DNA of 64,000 bases from positions 85,513 to 149,512 of the forward strand of contig NZ_JAYMEM010000030.1 in assembly GCF_037029465.1 (NCBI RefSeq). The letters are read 5' to 3'. The notes beneath the pieces are model-generated. The model was not told where the DNA came from and made no database searches. It saw nothing but the letters and a program-made list of their open reading frames with translations. The translations under genes and the position numbers were made by a program. Source of the stretch: Mesoflavibacter sp037029465. GTDB lineage: Bacteria; Bacteroidota; Bacteroidia; Flavobacteriales; Flavobacteriaceae. This document shows, one piece after another, positions 60,401-64,000 of this stretch (the first letter of the stretch is position 1; each line of letters begins with the position of its first letter).

Positions 60401-63400
60401 TGGTTTAGATGGTGATAATAACGGAGTACCAGATTCAGCAGGAACAGGAGTAACGCCAATAGACACATTATCAGATGGAAGTTTTGNNNNNNNNNNCTGT
60501 TCAGATGCTAACGAAGCATTTGGAGATAGTAATGCAGATGGAGGCGACACAGGAGTATACGGTACAGATCCAGCAACAGTTGATGCTAATGGATTAGTAA
60601 CCACAGCAGCTTATAATACAGGAACAGTAGCTGCAGTAACTACAGCAGACACAGATTTAGATAGTGATGGATTAGTAGGCGTATGTGATTTAGATGATGA
60701 TGGCGATGGAAACCCAGACACAACAGATCCAAATACAGGAGTACCTACCACATCACCAGATTCAGATAATGCAACAGGCGGAATACCAGTTACAACACAA
60801 ATTCTAGCCAACGATGATTATTTAAATGATGGCGATGTAAATAACTTAGGTACAACAACAATAACAGATGCAGGAACAGGCACAGCAACAGGAACAATTA
60901 GTTTTGATGCTACTACCGGTGAATTAACATATACACCAACCTTAGCAGAAGGCGGAACAGTAGTAACAGTAGATTATACGGTATGTAATGATGCCTCAGG
61001 ATCTGCAATATGTACAACAGAAACAGTAACAATAACAGTAGCATATGGAGATGAAGACGGAGATGGTGTACCAGATAATTTAGACCAATGTCCAGGATTT
61101 GATGATGCAGCAGATGTAGATGGCGATGGCGTTGCAGACGGATGTGATTTAGATGATGACAATGACGGTATAGCCGATATAGATGAAAGCGCTGGAAACT
61201 TCCCAGACGGAGACGAAGACGGAGACGGTATACCAAACTGGATGGATACAACCGATAATGATCCAGGAAACACAATCGGAGACGGAAGTGCAACAATTTA
61301 TACAGATACAGACGGAAACGGAATACCAGATGTATATGATTTTGATGGAGATGGAGTACCAAACCATTTAGATTTAGACTCAGATAACGACGGTATTTAT
61401 GATTCTTTAGAAGCAGGAGCTACAGACAATGATAATAATGGTATTGCAGATGGTATAGATACAAATAATAACGGAGTACCAGATTCAGCAGGAACAGGAG
61501 TAACGCCAATAGACACATTATCAGATGGAAGTTTTGACTTCTTAAACTTAGATTCAGATGGCGATGGTTGTTCAGATGCAAACGAAGCATTTGGAGACAG
61601 TAATGCAGATGGAGGCGATGGTGGTTCTTATGGAATAGGAGAGCCTCAATTAGCAATAAATGCAAATGGAACAGTTACAGGTGTAGATTATACTACAGGA
61701 ACAAATTTAGATGTTGTAACAGCTGGTCCTGATACAGATAGTGATGGTTTCGCTAATTCTTGTGATGATGATGATGATGGTGATGGAACACCAGATGTTT
61801 TAGATCCTAATCCTCTTACTCCTACAGCAACAGATGATGCTACAACTGCAGACGTTGGAGTGCCTGTAACAGTAAGTGTATTAGATAATGATGATTATTT
61901 AGATAATACAGATGTAAATAATTTAGGAACAACAACTGTAACTAATTTAGGAACAGGTACAGCAACAGGAACGGTAACAATCAACCCAGCAACAGGAGAA
62001 ATTACTTATACGCCAACAGGTGCAGAAGCAGGAACGGACGTTACAATAGTATATGAAGTTTGTAATGATACAACAGGAACACCAATATGTTCTCAAGCTA
62101 CGGTTACAATCTCAGTATCAAATTTACCTGATTCAGATGGAGATGGAGTAAACGATTACGTAGATTTAGATGATGATAATGATGGAATTTTAGATACAGA
62201 TGAATCTCCAGGTTTACCTGCACCAAGTTTAGATGACGACAATGATGGCATACCAAACTATTTAGATTCAGATCAACCTGGATTTGTAGATGCTAATGGA
62301 GATGGTGTTGATGATCAGTATGATTTTGATGGAGATGGAGTGCCAAATCATTTAGATTTAGATGCAGATAATGATGGTATTTATGATGTAGTTGAAACAG
62401 GAGGAACAGATGTAAATAATGATGGGCAAGCAGATGATACAGATGGTGATTCTACAAATAATAATGGTGTGCCAAACTCAGCTAATGGCGGAACAGGAAA
62501 CACACCAATAGATAGTGGTACTAATCCAACTACACCAGATTTCTTAGATACAGATAGTGACGAAGATGGATGTAGTGATGCAAATGAAGCATATAATGAT
62601 GCAACAGCAGATGCTGGTGATGGAGGACAGTATGGCTCAGGAGATCCGTTAACAGTTTCATCTGGACAAGTAAATGCAAATGGTACTGTTGTTTCAGCAG
62701 CTTATAATACAGGTTCTGTTTCAGCAGTAACTACAGCAGATACTGATATTGATGGAGACGGACTTGTTGGAATATGTGATTTAGATAATGATGGTGATGG
62801 AGATCCAGATACTACCGATCCAGATCCAAACGATCCTTGTGTTTATAATGTTTCAACTCAAGTTTTAGCAGATGTAGCAGTGTCTTGGACACTTCTAGAT
62901 TGTGACGGAGATGGGACGCCTAACGGAGTAGATACTAATCCAGAAGATCCATGTGAAGATGATGGTACTGTAGGCGATGAAGACTTAACAAATGCAGTTT
63001 TCGCAAATGCAGATTGTGATGGCGATGGTGTGACCAATGGTGATGAGATTGACCCAGATGGAAACGGTATTGATGATGGAAACGGAACAGATTGGAATAA
63101 TCCATGTGATTACAACGCAGCAGATGTTACATTAACACAAGGCGGTCCANNNNNNNNNNTGATGGTGTAACCAATGGCGATGAGATTGATCCAGACGGAA
63201 ATGGCATCGATGATGGTAATGGAACAGACGAACAAGATCCATGTGATTACGATCCAATCTTAGTTACTTTAACGCCAACATCAGCGTGGTTAACAGCAGA
63301 CTGTGATGGCGATGGAACACCAAACGGAAGTGATACCGATCCAAACGACCCATGTGTGGATATGGATGTTACAAATGTAGACTTAACAGATACGACAAGC

Positions 63401-64000
63401 GCATGGTACACAGCAGACTGTGATGGAGACGGAACACCAAACGGAATGGAATTAGATCCAGACGGAAATGGCATCAATGATGGCAATGGTACAGATCCAG
63501 AAGATCCATGTGAAGATGATGGTACTGTAGGCGATGAAGACTTAACAAATGCAGTTTTTGCAAATGCAGATTGTGATGGCGATGGTGTAACCAATGGCGA
63601 TGAGATTGATCCAGATGGAAACGGTATTGATGACGGAAACGGAACAGATTGGAATAATCCATGTGATTACAACGCAGCAGATGTTACATTAACACAAGGC
63701 GGTCCAGTATGGGATGCAGCAGATTGTGATGGCGATGGCACACCAAATGGTAGTGATACCGATCCAAACGATCCATGTGTAGATGCAGATGTTACAAATG
63801 TAGATTTAACAGATACGACAAGTGCATGGGCATTAGCAGACTGTGATGGCGATGGAGTTACAAACCTAACAGAAGTAGATCCAGACGGAAATGGCATCGA
63901 TGATGGCAACGGTACAGACTCAGAAGATCCATGTTCATACGATGTAACTTTACAAGATTACACAACAACAAGCGCAGCCTACCAAGCATTAGATTGTGAT
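57444..64000 (+). CDS. giant secreted TSP3/Ig-like repeat surface protein (3' end outside window)
   Basis: More than 2180 residues seen, incomplete at the window end. A long N-terminal signal (TRTYVLLVITFFATFFVNAQ, ending about residue 48) is followed by a roughly 180-residue unique domain. The rest alternates acidic TSP3 calcium-binding repeats (DADSDGIPDATDLDDDNDG) with Ig/cadherin-like modules (ILANDDYLNDGDVNNLGTTT). The last part has C-containing repeats such as ADCDGDGTPNGSDTDPNDPC. Two gaps interrupt it. The apparent stop after 63159 is caused by the wrong gap length: the frame is open from 63161 to 64000. Probably a type IX-secreted adhesin or matrix protein; a C-terminal sorting domain would lie outside. 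ATG 57471 is an alternative start. Confidence 0.85.
59415..60485 (+). repeat. 1071-nt tandem module, copy 1
   Basis: 357 codons (TSP3 block, Ig-like module, TSP3 block). It is almost identical to the following module, which lies at an exact offset of 1050 bases downstream of the gap. Confidence 0.85.
60486..61535 (+). repeat. 1071-nt tandem module, copy 2 (contains gap)
   Basis: Same organisation as copy 1. It is 1050 bases in this assembly because a stretch that should be about 31 bases long is shown as 10 N. Its last 150 bases diverge from copy 1. Confidence 0.85.
60487..60496. other. assembly gap (10 N) in tandem module
   Basis: Comparison with copies starting at 59415 and 61536 predicts about 31 missing bases, encoding the DFLNLDSDGDG region. 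This keeps the reading frame. Confidence 0.9.
62943..63149 (+). repeat. 207-nt duplicated segment, copy 1
   Basis: Near-identical to 63500-63706, encoding EDPCEDDGTVGDEDLTNAVF and following residues. It ends exactly at the third gap. Confidence 0.8.
63150..63159. other. assembly gap (10 N) causing a false frame break
   Basis: Downstream coding sequence is in another frame relative to the upstream part. A real length of 2 modulo 3 (about 26 bases, by comparison with 63707 onward) restores one continuous frame. Confidence 0.85.
63500..63706 (+). repeat. 207-nt duplicated segment, copy 2
   Basis: Second copy of 62943-63149, 557 bases downstream (573 if the gap is 26 bases, which equals 191 codons). 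Confidence 0.8.

Noticed and set aside
59863..61362. Long open frames on the minus strand across the repeat protein
   Set aside because: They mirror the GA-rich codon pattern of the plus-strand repeats, encode low-complexity H/L or S/P strings, and repeat with the module period. They are shadows.
57444..64000. Repeats considered as a CRISPR array
   Set aside because: They are in-frame coding repeats of hundreds of bases with no short uniform repeat-spacer pattern. No CRISPR array or cas gene is seen in the window.

Overview
The window is AT-rich and reads as a Flavobacteriaceae (Bacteroidota) chromosome. Promoters fit the phylum pattern TTG-N19-TAnnTTTG, most genes lack a Shine-Dalgarno sequence while rpsU has a strong one, and the order rpsU, xerC-like recombinase, hpf, four tRNAs, tuf, tRNA-Trp, secE, nusG, rplKAJL, rpoBC is the usual flavobacterial one. 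The genus is not determined. Three runs of ten N (41694, 60487, 63150) are assembly gaps.

Layout. 1-863: tail of a secreted protein with calcium-binding (thrombospondin type 3, TSP3) repeats. 882-4082 (minus): two adjacent operons. One holds Coq4-like, SanA-like, DUF2809 and DUF1361 genes. The other holds a membrane protein, a 37-residue membrane peptide and a winged-helix regulator. Both have the same palindrome in front. 4223-9077: small membrane proteins, DUF1801, kdsA (lipid A/LPS Kdo synthesis), typA, a PnuC-like protein and a YgjV-like protein. 9207-18752: surface polysaccharide locus with a GNAT/FemAB-like acyltransferase, a sugar aminotransferase, a Wzx-type flippase, a FdtA-type ketoisomerase, four glycosyltransferases, a GT39-like membrane protein and ftsE. 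18892-30611: a large TPR protein with an outer-membrane barrel protein, a methyltransferase, a cysteine-cluster protein, a sterol desaturase family protein, a NamZ/DUF1343 lipoprotein and a LolC/E-type permease. 30837-39900: a cystathionine beta-synthase-like PLP enzyme, DUF2851, PspC, a K+ channel, an alanine:cation symporter, a ComEA-like protein, an acyl-CoA dehydrogenase and a CarboxypepD_reg-like envelope protein. 40009-54781: the translation and transcription block. 54871-56979: DUF3467 and prfC. 57444 to the end: a giant TSP3/Ig-like repeat protein that runs out of the window.

The most notable signals are regulatory. (1) A shared palindrome TACTTTG-N5-CAAAGTA marks a local regulon of a winged-helix repressor. 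(2) Three intrinsic-terminator-shaped hairpins lie inside the 5' coding part of the second gene of a co-directional pair (4615, 8204, 36391). (3) A strong Shine-Dalgarno sequence precedes rpsU, and nusG contains an internal 14-nt complement of the expected 16S rRNA tail. (4) Long hairpins lie between rplL and rpoB and between rpoB and rpoC. (5) A terminator-like hairpin sits at the predicted start of the tRNA transcript. (6) Several short dispersed palindromic (REP-like) repeats are present, one within a coding sequence. (7) The giant surface protein has a near-identical 1071-nt tandem module that lets the content of one assembly gap be predicted.
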